Source of the DNA: Annulohypoxylon bovei var. microspora
Taxonomy: Eukaryota; Ascomycota; Sordariomycetes; Xylariales; Hypoxylaceae
Length of the DNA stretch: 64,000 nucleotides
Assembly: GCA_022836615.1 (NCBI GenBank)
Contig: MU405218.1
Location: 372,001 to 436,000, forward strand
Direction: 5' to 3'
Positions within the stretch are counted from its first letter, which is position 1. Each line of letters opens with the position of its first letter. The translations under genes and the position numbers were made by a program. Under the pieces are notes generated by a model. That model was not told where the DNA came from. It saw nothing but the letters and a program-made list of their open reading frames with translations, and did not search any database. This document shows positions 11,183 to 24,330 of the stretch, in pieces.

Positions 11183-14100
11183 TCAAATAGCAGCATCATC
11201 GAACTGACCTATTAGTCTCCACGGAACGAGGCCCTTAAGCACGGTAACACCAGCGTGAACTATTCCCCAGCGGACTTTACTCAGCACCTCTGCCATAACC
11301 CACACCAGCCCGCCAGTCCGCCTTGACCCCTGCATTTCGGGCAAGCCTTCTATTCCTACTTCCACCATCGAGTTTACTATGGCACGCATCTCCGCCTGGG
11401 CATCCCAGACCAATTCGCTATCGTCTTCAGGGCCGGAGCCTCTGGCGCCGGTATGGTGAAATGTCCATATCGTTAAGGTAGCTAGATACAAGCACCATGG
11501 CACATGAAACAGGCCCATCGAATCAAAATCCACGAGGGTCTGTGATGCATTTTGAAGGAGCTGGGCAGCGTGCCAAGCCGCCGATGCTGCATCCGCAGAT
11601 TCATTGGCACTTGCAGAATTTTGAGAAACATGGTTGGTGGCCCATCGTTTTACCACTTTCTCGGAGCGTATAAAATCGGCTCGCTGAACTGAGCGACCCA
11701 GGATATGCCGCGCACCCGCGAATATTTGAATGTCGAGGAACTCAGAGTGCAGCAGTACATGCGCGGCATGATAAACCGCCACATAAGCAGTTCGCCAGAC
11801 ATCAAATTCAACCTTTGCAGTATCGGAAACGGCGCCCTTGCCCATCGCGGTGAATGTTCGGTCCTCTAGGCGAATACAGAAGGTATCAAAATCCTCCTTC
11901 CAAGCCTCGTAGGCTGCTGCGACGCGGCTCTGCCAGCGTCCGCCCTGCGATATGACCCCGAGGCTAGTCTGATCCCGTCGCCGCATATCCCAAAATATGG
12001 ACATCAGGCCGTGGAAAATTATAATTCGCGAGAGACTATTATGACGAGGGGCCCGGTGCGCGTCGAGCGCGATATACGATTTCAATGATAGGAGATACAT
12101 CGGCTCATGAGCAGCAGAGAGCGAGAGATGTGACCACTCAGCGGCTGTAGGCGCTTCCCATAACGCTTGATTGCACGGCAGAGGTAGTCTGAGTTCGAAG
12201 GCCGACATGCATAGCGACTGGCAAAATAAGACGGCATGTTGAGTATCCCACATGAAGCAAAGGAGAGCAAGCCTGGCGGATTACTTTAGCCCATCATGTA
12301 GATTCGAAGACATTGACGATAAGACACTTACCTTTTCTTCTCTTCAGCCTCGACCCACTGCCTCCAACTGCGATCACTCATCAATTCCTCTCTACAGTCA
12401 GCTCCGTAAGGTCGGATTGGTCGAACCGATTGGCAGTCAGACCGCCTAATTAGATTAATCAACATCCCATGGAATAGATGGCTCATGTCGTGCTGTTTCT
12501 GGCCTGCTCGGCTCTTGCCAAAACACTCGACGAGCAAGATTGTCTGAAGCATCCAAAGATCTGGTTTAGGGTTGAAACTCGCGTGGGAAAATACTACGAA
12601 AACATTCATGTCAGTAATACCGGGCGGGAGTGATAAGAAGAGGAAGTAACTACGGAGCCACGCGCAATATTTTCGTGAATATTCATCACCAGTCTCACAA
12701 GTGTGGTTTCTACAATACAGGCACACGGGAAGGGAGTCTAAGAGGCAACTGAAAATACCTACTCGCGGGACGGATCACATCGTGTACGCAAACGGCGAGT
12801 TGATGGGCTTCTTTCTCTGAGTCTATAATGATAAGGGTTAATAATAGCTTTCTCGAGATACGAAAAAAAGAAAGGGGGGGTGGAGGGTGGACAGGAGGCT
12901 TAGGCATATCTCAGGCTCAGACTGAAAAGCTTTCGAGCTACTTACAGGTAGCTCCAAGTAAAATTATAGACAAAAGTAGTAACGGTTCCTTTTTACTAGG
13001 ATCGAAGGTGGCTTGATGGATTAATGGATACGCAGAATTGAACCTCGTGAAGTATAAGTCGCAATATGATTGCAAAGAAGGGAGCGACAATAGGGGATGG
13101 TTGGTATCTAGAAGAGAGCCATCCGGGGCTAGCGGCCTTGCGGTTTTAATGGTATCTAGGATCCGAGCATAGGCAAAACTGTCTAAAAACGGATGGCGGT
13201 TCGACGACTGAAGCGTAGCTAGGGGACGTTCGAATTCTACTTCAGGGGTTCTTCTAAAGCCTTCGGAAGAAACCTGTTTCGCTGGCGGCGAGAGACTAGG
13301 TGCGGGTCTGTCTGAGATGCTGGGGCTTGTTGCACTGTGTGTACTTCCCCTGGGACGCACATAATCGAGAGAAGCCATAGATGTTAAGGGGCTTTCCGTC
13401 GCGCTACTGTCGTATTGCCTAACTTCTGGCGAGGGATCGGCCTGGCTTAATCCCATGGATGTAGGCTGTTGCATGCCGCAAGAGTACGGGGCTAAAGACG
13501 CGGTGGAAGCATATGGGGTCTGCGAGACGGCAGTGCCAGCAAAATTATGATCTAAACTAAAAAGCCAGTCATAGTTGACTTGTGTCGTGTACGGCATGTT
13601 GAATGAACTTGCAGTATCAGGTTGGAAAACTTGGTCGTAATTTATTTCGAGGTGAGGGGATACGATACTCTGTGGTTGAGTTGCCTCTGGTGAAATCCAA
13701 TATCCGTTGGAGCCTTGTGACTCGAATTGGTCTGTTAACAACGAGTAGTCCGGTAAGAGACTATGGTCACTTGAAAATGCCGTATGTGTTGGGTCGTTAT
13801 CGTTGTGTAGATCCGAGTTGGATGATACGGGGGGCGAAATAGGCTCTTCTACTTGTGATTCAAACGATGCCCCTAGACCGGTGTCACTAAGGGGCGTATT
13901 CTCGTTGGGTTTTTTCTGGACAATTCGTCCATCGTGGTCCTTCCACATGCGCTTTCGCGTGTTCAAAGTACCACTACCTTCACCACCGGCTTCCTCGTCT
14001 TTCAGTTTATGTCGGCTCATATGTCTCTCTACATAATCATGTCAGTCCCCTGAGACCGAGACACGGAGATGGTTGACACCGAGGTCAAGGAGCTCTCACC

Positions 14101-14286
14101 GAGAAGGTCCTGACGCTTGAAGTGGGCGCGACACCGCGGACAAGTTGCATCGCCGTCGGTATGATTTTTCTGGTGGCGATGGAGGTGCTCAGATCGCGAG
14201 AAGGATTTCCCGCACCCGTCTTGAGAACAAGTGAACAGTCGCCTGGTACCATCACCATCCCTGACTCTACGTTTGGATCGCTGCAT
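11183..14286 (-). CDS. C2H2 zinc-finger transcription factor with fungal_trans domain
   Basis: Nuclear sequence-specific regulator. Exons on the minus strand: 14286-14100, 14028-12946, 12822-12763, 12593-12332, 12272-11183. Their sum is 2682 nt, 893 residues. Two tandem C2H2 fingers: Cys20/Cys25/His38/His42 (FTCSQDGCGKSFSRSEHLHRH) and Cys49/Cys52/His65/His69, the second split by intron 1 at codon 63. A Ser/Pro/Gln-rich linker follows (about 100-330). The fungal_trans-like middle region then holds YCDLYFTRFNSAYPLIHQ, DLWMLQTILLVECFGKSRAG and CFMWDTQHAVLF...FELRLPLP. An upstream in-frame ATG (14331) would add 15 hydrophobic residues; I preferred 14286 because it leads straight into the basic stretch before the fingers. 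It is divergent from the second monooxygenase, so that gene is a plausible target (inference). Confidence 0.9.
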
Positions 14287-15252
14287 CTTAACCAGTATCA
14301 CACACAATATGACTCGAAAATTGTATTTCATTCACCACTTTCAAGACTGTCTCATGTGGAGCCGTTTGAAAGATGGACGACCCCCATTCTCCTAAAGAGT
14401 TTTAAGAAGGGGAGTGAAAGAGAAAAGAAGAGAGAAAATTGGGGGATAGAGAGACGTATAGATTACAGAAGCCCCCAATTGAGCCTACCTAGATAGTACT
14501 TTCTAAAATCAGTTAGAGTACCTTCTTGTTGCCGAGTAAGAGTGCCGTGCTTGAATTCACAACCTTATATCGTAATTCAAGGGAATCGTACCTACCTACC
14601 TACTCAGTCTCCTCCAATTGAGATACATGGTTTTTGCTTCTTTCCTGCTACATACGTCCCCACTCTTGCTATCTCCTCAAGATGTGCACCTATTATTGAC
14701 AAGAGTGGGGAGACGATCATTAGCGAATAGGCACCTACTTAGCTAGGGGTACGATTAAACTGCGTCAGTTAGAGATAAGCCGGTGATTCACGTGGCACAT
14801 GCTATTATACCAGGCAGACCAAGTAGGTAATGCCTACCTATTCAGATTTCAAAGCAGTTGCAGTCAATAAAGTTCAAGTTATCCGAAAGCATGAAATTCA
14901 CCTAAGTAAAAGTACCTAAGGATGTATCGTACAACAATACTTTACCTATTACACATGTGCATGTATTCCCAATGATACCCTGTCTGCCTGCCTACATGCC
15001 TACATGCCTACATGCCTACCTACCTACATACCTACATATAGTATGAAGAGACGGGCGTGTATTACAACCTGGACTACCGAAGAAGCAAAAACGACAAGTC
15101 GACGGCTAATCGCTTGGGCTCCCCCTAAATCGGAATATGCCCCTATTATATTTGATCTAACTATAGGCGCATGAGACCTCATCCTTAGATCCCCTGTTAT
15201 ATTCACATTAAATTTATAGATTATAATCGCGCCGGTAACATCAGCTTTAAAA
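14287..15252. promoter_or_regulatory. Divergent upstream region, regulator / monooxygenase
   Basis: A 966-bp interval between the regulator and the salicylate-hydroxylase-like gene. It holds a CTACATGC/CTACCTA microsatellite at about 14985-15040 and many TACCTA motifs. No gene is called. Confidence 0.55.
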
Positions 15253-16792
15253 ATGTCTCCTAGATCTCCTCCTAGGATATGGCGGAAGATTGAGAGAGAC
15301 CCCTCAAGTCAACTACACGTAAGTAAAACTTAAGCACATTAAAGGCATAAATACAAGACCAACACATTGAACTTTCATAATAGGTCATTGTCGTAGGCGC
15401 CGGGCTCGGCGGTCTCGGTGCAGCTATCTCTATTCTCCTGGCAGGACACAATGTGACGGTGCTCGAGAGTGCGTCTGAAATCGGCGAAATAGGTGCAGGC
15501 ATTCAAGTACTACCCAATTCCTCGAGAATATTGATCTCTTGGGGACTTGAAGATAAAATTGCCAGGCATGCCACAATGCCTCGATACGCCAACATGATCG
15601 GCTGGAAGGGAAACCACCTATCGAGAATGGACCTCCATGCCTATGCGGAGGCATTGGGAACTCCTTTCTGGGATTTCCATAGGGCCAATTTACATCGCTG
15701 CCTCCTGGACCGGGCTATGGAGCTCGGAGCCACCCTTCACGTCAGGTCAAGAGTCCAAACAATCGAGTATGCCGAAGATGGGCTGACGGCAACCGCCGTG
15801 TTAAGCGACGGGAGGTCTATGTCTGCGGATCTGATCGTTGGAGCAGATGGCATCTCGTCTCGGTTGCGCGAGGTTCTCCTCGGTAAACCGGATCCGCCCC
15901 AGCCCACCGGAGATCTTGCCTACAGGCTACTTATTAACGCAAGGGATATGCTAGCCGATCCCGAGCTACGACACTTTATCGAAGATCCACAGGTCAACTA
16001 TTGGATAGGACCTGATGCACATGCCGTTAATTATGTTCTGCGTGGTGGGGAGTTATTCAACATGGTCCTGTTAGTCCCGGATGATATGCCTGAGGCTGCC
16101 ATGACCGTAGATGGGAACGTAGAAGAGATGCAAATGTTATATAAAGACTGGGATCCCATAATTAGTAAGATCTTGAGGCTCTGCCAGTCGGTCCAGAAGT
16201 GGAAGCTCTGCATCCGCCCAACCCTAGAGCAGTGGACCCATGAATTAGGGACTTTTACGCTACTAGGGGATGCAGTGCATGCAACACTTCCGTATCTCGC
16301 TAGTAAGTTAGCCCCTTCGATATAACTAATCAATATCTACCTACATATCTAACCCTCGATTAACGACTCGTCTTAGGCGGCTGCGGTATGGCTCTAGAAG
16401 ACGGCGCAGCGTTAGGCCTCTGTCTCTCCAAGTTAACTAACAAATCTCGCGAACAAAGGCTGTTCGCACTCAAATTGTACGAAGAGTGCCGAAAGGGGAG
16501 AACTGAGAGAGTAGTCGAGAGAGGTAATTTCCAACAATACATGTACCATATCCACGACGGCGAAGAGCAAAGAGAAAGGGACGAAAAACTCAAGATGTTC
16601 GGGGAGATTGATGAGCACTTATTCAAGACCCCAGAGGCTCTTACAAAGCCACGAGCAGGATCAGGAGACGACCCATTGCCCTGGAGGTACCATGGTGTCG
16701 GAGGCTGGCTGTTGACATACGACCTCGAGAAGGACGTAGAAAATAGATGGGAGCAAGCTCGAGGGGAAATCCAGCCACGGCCCCTCCTATAG
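15253..16792 (+). CDS. FAD monooxygenase, salicylate hydroxylase / 6-hydroxynicotinate monooxygenase-like
   Basis: Class A flavin hydroxylase acting on a small aromatic acid or similar ring; the exact substrate is unknown. Exons: 15253-15318, 15384-16302, 16377-16792, giving 466 residues. Seen: GAGLGGLGAA after a VIVV strand (about 27-36), GAGIQVLPNSSRIL, the DG motif LIVGADGISSRLR (about 172), and GDAVHATLPYLASG...MALEDGAALG (about 317-340). The last exon ends in a Trp-rich tail (DPLPWRYHGVGGWLLTYD) typical of fungal members. Both introns are 65-74 nt and in phase. The start codon is the only ATG that feeds exon 1 into the Rossmann strand. Convergent with the OYE gene, 173 bp apart. Confidence 0.93.
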
Positions 16793-16965
16793 CTTGTCAT
16801 AGCACACTATTTACGAATCGCATAACTCTTACATCACCTGGTTTGGACTCATTCTCTCTTTGTCATTGCCACCTTATAAAGTCGAATAAAAGATGAAAAT
16901 TTTCAAATCTATTTCTTTTCTTGAAGTAGATACCATGAGGATACAGAGGTACATTAATGTATAAC

Positions 16966-18278
16966 TCAAGCGGCCTCTGCCGTGCTGATCGGGTAATCCG
17001 TGTACCCCTTCTCCGGAGGAACGGTGAAGTAGAAAGTCGAACGGTCATATTTGGTAAGGGGAATTCCATCTGCCAGCTTCTTTGGCAAATCGGGGTTTGA
17101 AATGAACCACCTTCCGAAACAGACCAGATCTGCTCCTCCAGACTCCAACTTCGGAACAGCATTTTCCCAGTTGAAACAACCAGCGCTCAGAAACGAGATC
17201 CCACCCTTCTGGAGGATGTTCCTGAATGGCAGAAGTGAAATGCTGGTTTCCTTTCCACCGTGAGAAAGCGACTCGACCTTCTTCTGCTCGTCCAAAACCT
17301 CGTCGAATATTGGCTCAACCCTGTGGCGGATATCAGTGTACGTTTTAAGGTATATAGAGACCTTGGGGTTTATCTCACATGTGGACGTAAGCCGGTTTTT
17401 GGCCTGCTGGTAAGGTAGCAAGTTGCTCGCATAGGTACGACCAGTGATCTAATCTATTGCTATCCTTGGTGGACTGGAAATAGTTCCAGGGACTTAATCG
17501 AACCCCAACCTTCTCAGAACCGATTTCGTCGCAGACAGCTTTCAAGACTTCTAGGGGGAATTTGCATCTGTTCTGTATTGATCCTCCATATTCATCAGTT
17601 CGATCATTGATGTTGTCGTGAAGAAATTGTTCCAAGAGGTAGCCATTGGCGCCTATGATCAATTATGAGCCGGTTAATGAGCAGTTGGTGATCATCAAAA
17701 GGACTACCCTACGTACAATGAATCTCAACTCCGTCAAAACCTGCCTCGACGGCGTGTTTCGCGGCTTCTGCGAAGTCTTTAACGACGTTTTGGATCTCAT
17801 CCACGGTCATGGGCTTCGGAGGACTGGATGCGCACGATACCCCGTCAAGCCAATCGCCATCCATAGGATGGTTACTAGAGCTTATCGACGGCTTTCCTCC
17901 TCGGAATGACGGGGGCGAGGCCCGACCGGTATGCCAGATTTGCAAGAAAATGTATCCTCCCTTGCCATGAACAGCATCGGTAACTCTCTTCCAGCCGGAT
18001 ATCTGAGAGGGAGTGAAGATGCCGGGGATGCCTGGGTAGCCTGAAGCGTAATGAGAGATATCAGTGGCTTCGGTGATCAGTAAGCCGCCTTTGCTGGCAC
18101 GCAAGCCGTAGTAATCCACCATTAGGCCACCGGGAACATTGATGCCATCGCTCTCCTTGACACCTCGCATGCGGGTACAAGGTGCCTGAGCAATTCGATG
18201 ACTGAGCTCACAATTTCCTATCTTAATAGGAGTGAAGAGTTTCGTGTCCTTCAACGGAGAGAAGGTTGAAGCTGACAT
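16966..18278 (-). CDS. NADH:flavin oxidoreductase, Old Yellow Enzyme family
   Basis: FMN-dependent ene-reductase (TIM barrel) that reduces activated C=C bonds. Exons on the minus strand: 18278-17717, 17652-17379, 17320-16966, giving 396 residues. Seen: LFTPIKIGNCELSHRIAQAPCTRMR at the N-terminus, FLQIWHTGRAS, the catalytic pair in GVEIHCANGYLLEQFLHD (His and Asn, rebuilt across intron 1), NDRTDEYGGS, GVRLSPW and the phosphate-binding GGADLVCFGRWFISNPDLP. All catalytic residues are present. One oddity: Arg in DSNRLDHW, where I recall Pro in relatives. No signal peptide. Its place beside two monooxygenases and a regulator fits a xenobiotic or secondary-metabolite role, but that is inference. 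Confidence 0.94.
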
Positions 18279-19250
18279 TGTTGCAGTATTCCGTCGTTAA
18301 ATGATACTTTGTCGAGGGTGTGTGTAGAAGAGTTCTACCTACCTCAGAACCCACTTGCTCAACACAGTTTTGGGATGAAGAAACATAGATAATCACCTGT
18401 TATGCTGAATCCGCATGATGCCGTTCTCGGTCTTCTTAGGCGAAACCCAAAAGCGGATACCTTTACATTATTTACCTAATAATCTTATACATATCTTGAG
18501 CTGTTCGATACCTTAGGTACCTAGGTAGGTAACACCCTCAAAGTGGGATAATGGGATAACTTTAGCATAGAATCCATAGTGTTTTTTTAAAGGCAGGTGA
18601 AAAAAGTTCATGATTGGAGTTCCCAGTTCGTCGGATCGGAAGTGTTCTCCATATTTCCTCTATTTACTCTTGCTTTCGGGGCAATAGTGGGGGCGGGGCA
18701 GCGGGGTTGTTGAGGATACACCGGTACCTGTACGGGTCCGTACTTAAAATATGTGCTTAAGTGGCTTAAGTGGGACCTGTAAGTAAGGTTAAGTTTGTTC
18801 CCGCGCAAGCTGACCTGGGCATGTACTACCTGGGTATACATGTAATATTAATTGATCAGGCGGACATATGTACATTATCTCACTTTCACATAAAAGTGAC
18901 GAAGCTTCATATTTGCTTACCAATACCTACATACGCCTACTCTTAGTCTATGCAATGTATTCTTACTTTTGGTTATCAAAGTGGGGGGTGGCAAAGGAGA
19001 AATTCAGATGTAGACCTTATCAATCAATATCAAGATGTTCTTCTTGTTGCTAACCAGCCACCAACATCATCCATTTTTCTATTCTCACGAAGAAGGCCTA
19101 AGAAGTGGCTGAGAATATCTCTAAGTCAGCCGAACTCTTAGTCTTAGCCATGACAATACGTCATGACCTGAGCTAGAAACGAACTTTCAGTTCTCTTCCT
19201 CTAGCCTATGATTCACCGGGGTTTTGGCATCATCCAGCCCTTCTAAAGCC
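18279..19250. promoter_or_regulatory. Divergent upstream region, OYE / xanthine dehydrogenase
   Basis: A 972-bp interval. The frames at 18608-18841 and 18868-19141 have no domain. It contains a TAGGTACCTAGGTAGGTA cluster near 18513-18530. I looked for the purine-pathway motif TCGG-N6-CCGA and did not find a clear copy. Confidence 0.5.
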
Positions 19251-22200
19251 ATGGCAGCAGCTGAGGTCCTCCCAAAACCGCTAATCGCCGACCCAACTCC
19301 TAGTCTTCGGCCTGTTCCTGCTCCTACTGCAGCAGAAGCTCTCACGCCTCTTATCCAGTCAACTTACAAGACTTCAGAGTTGCGTTTCTTCGTAAATGGA
19401 CGCCGTGTCGTCGTCCCTAACCCGGACCCCGACTGGGTTCTCCTCGACTGGATCCGTGCCCAGGACAACTTGAAAGGGACTAAACTCGGATGTGGAGAGG
19501 GCGGATGCGGCGCCTGTACCGTCGTTCTGCAGACTAGAGAAAAGGGGAGACGGTTGAAGCATATCGCCGTGAACGCCTGCCTCTTTCCCCTAGTTGGAGT
19601 CGATGGGAAGAGCCTAATTACAATCGAGGGTTTAGGCACGGTTACTCGTCCTCATCCCTTGCAGGAAAGGGTAGCGAAGATGCAGTAAGTGGATACCCAC
19701 AACCTTTCGGCGCCTCGGCCGACTCATTGTTGCTCTAACCCTAGTTCTTCCACGTAGTGGTTCACAATGTGGCTTCTGTACTCCTGGGATAGTTATGAGT
19801 CTGTACGCACTTGTTAGAAACTCCTATCGAGATGGAAAGTTCCGTCTTTCGGCCTCTGATATTGAAATGCGAGGCCATTTAGATGGTAATCTTTGTAGAT
19901 GCGTATGTACCCCTTTTCCTCTCCCCCATTCTCAGTACCGCGGACGCTCAACTTCTCTAGACTGGTTACAAGCCGATTTTAGAGGCGGCTAAGACGTTCA
20001 TTATGGAGGATTTAAAGGGCGACTTAGTAGAAGAACCCGACTCCTACCCCTTAATAAGCGATGATGTTGAAGACAACCGTCTGAAACCTGCAACGAATGG
20101 AAGTGAATGTCGCGCGTCTTCCAGCGGCTCTTGTGGGCGTCCAGGTGGGTGCTGTCGCGACTCACCAGCGTCTTCGCCTGGGAGTAGCGTCGGTGAAATA
20201 TCTTCATCCTCTCAACATTCCGCCACCACTCGAGCCACTTCTGTAAGCTCGGCTGAGAAGGTGACCTTACCTAAAGACTTCGCACCTTATGACCCCACAG
20301 CGGAGTTGATATTCCCCCCTTCTCTGTGGGAATATGAACAGCAACCTATATGCTATGGAGATGGAAGGAAGATTTGGTTTAAGCCCACAAGCCTTGAACA
20401 GTTAATCCAATTAAAAGATGCGTGGCCATCTGCCAAAATCATTGGAGGTGCTAGTGAAACACAAGTATAGCTATTTGCTTCCATATTCCAACGTTGTAGA
20501 CATAGCTCATATCGTATCAGATCGAGGTTCGCTTCAAGAAATCCGAGTACCGCGTATGCGTCTACGCATCAGATATCGAGGAACTTAGCCGTTTTGAGGA
20601 ACCCCAAAATGACGAGGAGTTCTTGGCCCTGTCACAAGTGGCAATTCCAGGCAATATGTCATTGACGAAGGTAGAAGAGATATGTATCAATCTTCTTTCA
20701 AGACTCGGTGCAAGAGCAAGTGCGCTCGAGGCACTTGCGAAGCAACTTAGATACTTCGCAGGACGCCAGATTCGGAATGTTGCCAGTTTAGCTGGAAATC
20801 TAGCAACAGCTAGCCCCATCTCAGATGCTGCTCCGGCATTGATAGCAGCAGGATCTACAGTTACTGTTAGAACCAGGAGAGAAGGTTCTTATGACCTACC
20901 GCTGTCATCCTTCTTCGTGAAGTATCGAACAACCCAGCTCCCCGCCAGCGGCGTGATTACGCACATTAATATACCAATACCATCCCCAGAGGCGCTAGAA
21001 GTAACAAGAGCTTACAAGCAGGCTAAGAGGAAGGACGATGATATTGCTATTGTAACTGCTGGCTTCCGAGTACGCGTAAATAAAGAAGGTATTGTCCAGC
21101 AGGCGACATTCGCCTTTGGTGGCATGGCACCAACTACTACAGTCGCAGCTAAAACGCAGAATGCGGTTCAGGGGAAGAAATGGGTAGATAGCAACACGCG
21201 GGAATCGGCTATCAGTGCTCTCTTAGAGGACTTCGACTTGCCATTCGGTGTGCCAGGAGGGATGGCTCAATACAGAAAGGGTACGTCTCTGAATATTTAC
21301 ATGCTGGTGTTCTTAATTTCTAATGTGTTTAACAGCTCTGACGCTGTCTTTGTTTTTCCGTTTTTGGAACGAGAGCATCGCAGAACTAGGAATATCTCAA
21401 CTCGACCATGACCTTGTCCAGGAAATTCACCGAGAAATATCGACAGGGACTCGTGATCACTTTGTCGCCTCGGGCACCAAAATCGTAGGCAGAGAGATGC
21501 CGCATCTATCCGCTCTAAAGCACTGTACGGGCGAGGCCGAGTACGTTGACGATATGCCACAGCAGAAGAGTGAGCTACACTGTGCGCTTGTGCTTTCAAC
21601 AAAAGCACATGCAAAGATCCTCGCAGTCGACTGGAGCATTGCACTCGCCATACCAGGAGTTGTTGGTTATCTTGACAAGGACAGCGTGTCGCGTGAGAAT
21701 AATGATTGGGGTCCAATCCGAATAGATGAGCCCTTGTTCGCGGTAGACGAAGTGCATTCGCATGGTCAGACTATAGGCATAGTCTACGCCGAGACGGCTT
21801 TACAAGCCCAAGCGGCTGCGGCTAAAGTCCGAGTGACATATGAAACATTACCGGCCATACTCACCATAGACCAAGCTATCAAGGCTCAAAGTTATTATGA
21901 ACATGGGAAGCAACTAAAGAAGGGGGCCGCCATCGAAGGGTCTCTAGATGACATATTTGCTAAGTGTGAGCACATCTTCGAGGGAACAACAAAACTAGGC
22001 GGCCAGGAGCATTTCTATTTGGAAACTAACGCTGCACTGGCGATCCCACACATCGAAGACGGCAGTATGGAAGTCTATGCTTCCACACAGAACTTGGCAG
22101 AGAATCAAATTTTCATCGCCAAAGTGCTTTCAGTACCCATGAGTCATGTGAACATGAGAGTCAGGCGTCTCGGCGGTGCTTATGGTGGAAAGGAATCAAG

Positions 22201-24160
22201 AAGCACGCCGATAGCATGCTTGGTTGCCATTGCCGCCAAGAAGGAGCGCCGTCCCATGAGGATGATGCTAAACCGTGATGAGGATATTGCGACTAGTGGG
22301 CAGAGGCACCCGATGCAATGCAGATGGAAAATCGGGACCGATGCCAACGGGGTAATCCAGTGTCTCGATACAGATATCTACAACAATGCGGGATACTCTC
22401 TGGATATGTCTGGTGCCGTAATGGATCGAGCATGTACTCACATTGACAATTGCTACCACATCCCCCACGCCTGGATACGCGGGTGGGTTTGCAAGACTAA
22501 CACAGTCACAAACACCGCGTTCCGTGGGTTCGGAGGGCCCCAGGCAATGTATTTTTCAGAGTCCTTCATGAGTGTCATTGCCGAGCGGCTCAGAATTGAC
22601 ATTGATGAGCTACGAATCCGAAATTTGTATAAGCAAGGCGAGTTGACACCGTTCTTGCAACCGATCGACGTCGATTTCCACATTCCGACCATGTTAGAGC
22701 AACTAAGCGCCAACGCAGACTACGAAAATAGGAAAAAGGGGGTCGGAATTTTTAATTCGAAGAACCGCTATAGGAAGAGAGGGATCTGTAAAATCCCGAC
22801 CAAGTTCGGATTGAGGTGAGTTGATTCGCGGTTACCAGCGGTCAAAAGCTAACCTCCTATATTAGTTTTGCGACTGCATTGCATCTAAACCAGGCCGGCG
22901 CGTACGTGAGGATCTATGAGGGTAAGTAATTTTCACTCTTCGCACGTGCATATCTCCTGTATAGCTTTGAACTACCGTTATCATTTCCAGTCACTAAATC
23001 GCAGCATATGTTCCCAGCATACTAATATAAATCTCCGTAGACGGTAGTATATTGTTACACCATGGAGGGACTGAGATGGGGCAAGGACTGTATACCAAAA
23101 TGTGTCAAGTCGCCGCGGAGGAACTTGGCGTGAGCGTCGACCAAATATTCAACAAAGACTCACAAACTGACCAAGTCGCCAACCCCTCTCCAACTGCTGC
23201 ATCATCGGGCAGTGATCTAAACGGAATGGCTGTCAAGAACGCCTGCGAACAACTAAACGAGCGGCTGGCACCGTATAGGAAACAATTCGGGCCTGATGCC
23301 CCGATGTCAGTGATCGCGCACGCTGCATACCGAGATCGGGTCAACCTTGCAGCAAACGGCTTTTGGAAGATGCCTCGGATAGGTCCGTCATCATAGTCCC
23401 TAAGCACAATCCGGGCAGAATAACTAAACATTTCACAGGGTATAAATGGGGGAACTATAAAGACCCTCTTCCGATGTACTATTATTTCACTCAAGGCGTT
23501 GCTATCACCGAGGTCGAACTAGACGTCCTTACGGGGGATTACACAATTCTTAGGACTGATATAATGATGGTGAGTGTCGATTTGGGTACAAGACAGATTT
23601 TCCATCTAACAGAAAAGTAGGATGTCGGCCGTTCGATCAACCCATCTATCGACTATGGGCAAATCGAAGGGGCTTTTGTCCAGGGACAGGGTTTGTTTAC
23701 CATGGAAGAGTCACTCTGGACCAGGGAAGGTGAGCTGTTCACTAGAGGCCCCGGGACGTACAAGATACCAGGTAAGTGTCGACGAAACCCAAATTCTAAT
23801 AGAAAACTGCGTGCACTAAACCAAGCAACAGGGTTTTCCGACATTCCCCAAATATTCAATGTGTCTATGTTGAGACACGATTCGAACGGGAAGGCTATAG
23901 ACTGGAAGCATCTGCGCTCTATTCAAAGCAGCAAAGGTGTCGGGGAGCCGCCCCTTTTCTTAGGATCCACGGTATTCTTTGCCCTCAGGGAAGCAGTGAA
24001 AGCTGCGAGGGAAATGAATGGCGTGAAAGAACCATTGGTCCTCAACGCACCAGGAACTCCAGAAAAGCTGCGTCTGGCTATCGGTGATGAGTTCGTCAAG
24101 CGCGCCGCCGTGGTTCCAAAGGAAGGAGAGACGAACTTTTTTGTTCGCATCGAGGACTAA
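19251..24160 (+). CDS. hxA: Xanthine dehydrogenase (purine hydroxylase I)
   Basis: Molybdo-flavoprotein that oxidises hypoxanthine to xanthine and xanthine to urate, first step of purine use as nitrogen source. Ten exons: 19251-19684, 19758-19902, 19961-20464, 20521-21280, 21336-22815, 22866-22921, 23041-23382, 23439-23569, 23621-23771, 23832-24160. Sum 4332 nt, 1443 residues, a little longer than the usual 1330-1400. Seen: first [2Fe-2S] GCGEGGCGACTVV (about 80), second QCGFCTPG...GNLCRC, FAD domain with YFAGRQIRNVASLAGNLATASPISD, Moco domain with LGGQEHFYLE, LGGAYGGKE and NTAFRGFGGPQ, and the base GVGEPPLFLGS (Glu about 1373). A Ser/Gly/Thr-rich insert (about 235-285) separates the iron-sulfur and FAD domains. 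Start chosen at GCCATGGC; an upstream TTG frame is not needed. Confidence 0.97.
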
Positions 24161-24330
24161 TTCGGGGTGATAGCAAGGGTCACTTACCCTTCTGCTCGTC
24201 GAATTAACAGATATCCTCGCGTACTTAATAGTGACAGAGGGGTATTCGCTAGTTATTTTCGATTTGAAAGCTGCCACAGGTTGCCTTCAATAGTCGTACG
24301 TTGTGATATGGTGATTTCTCTAAATCATCC

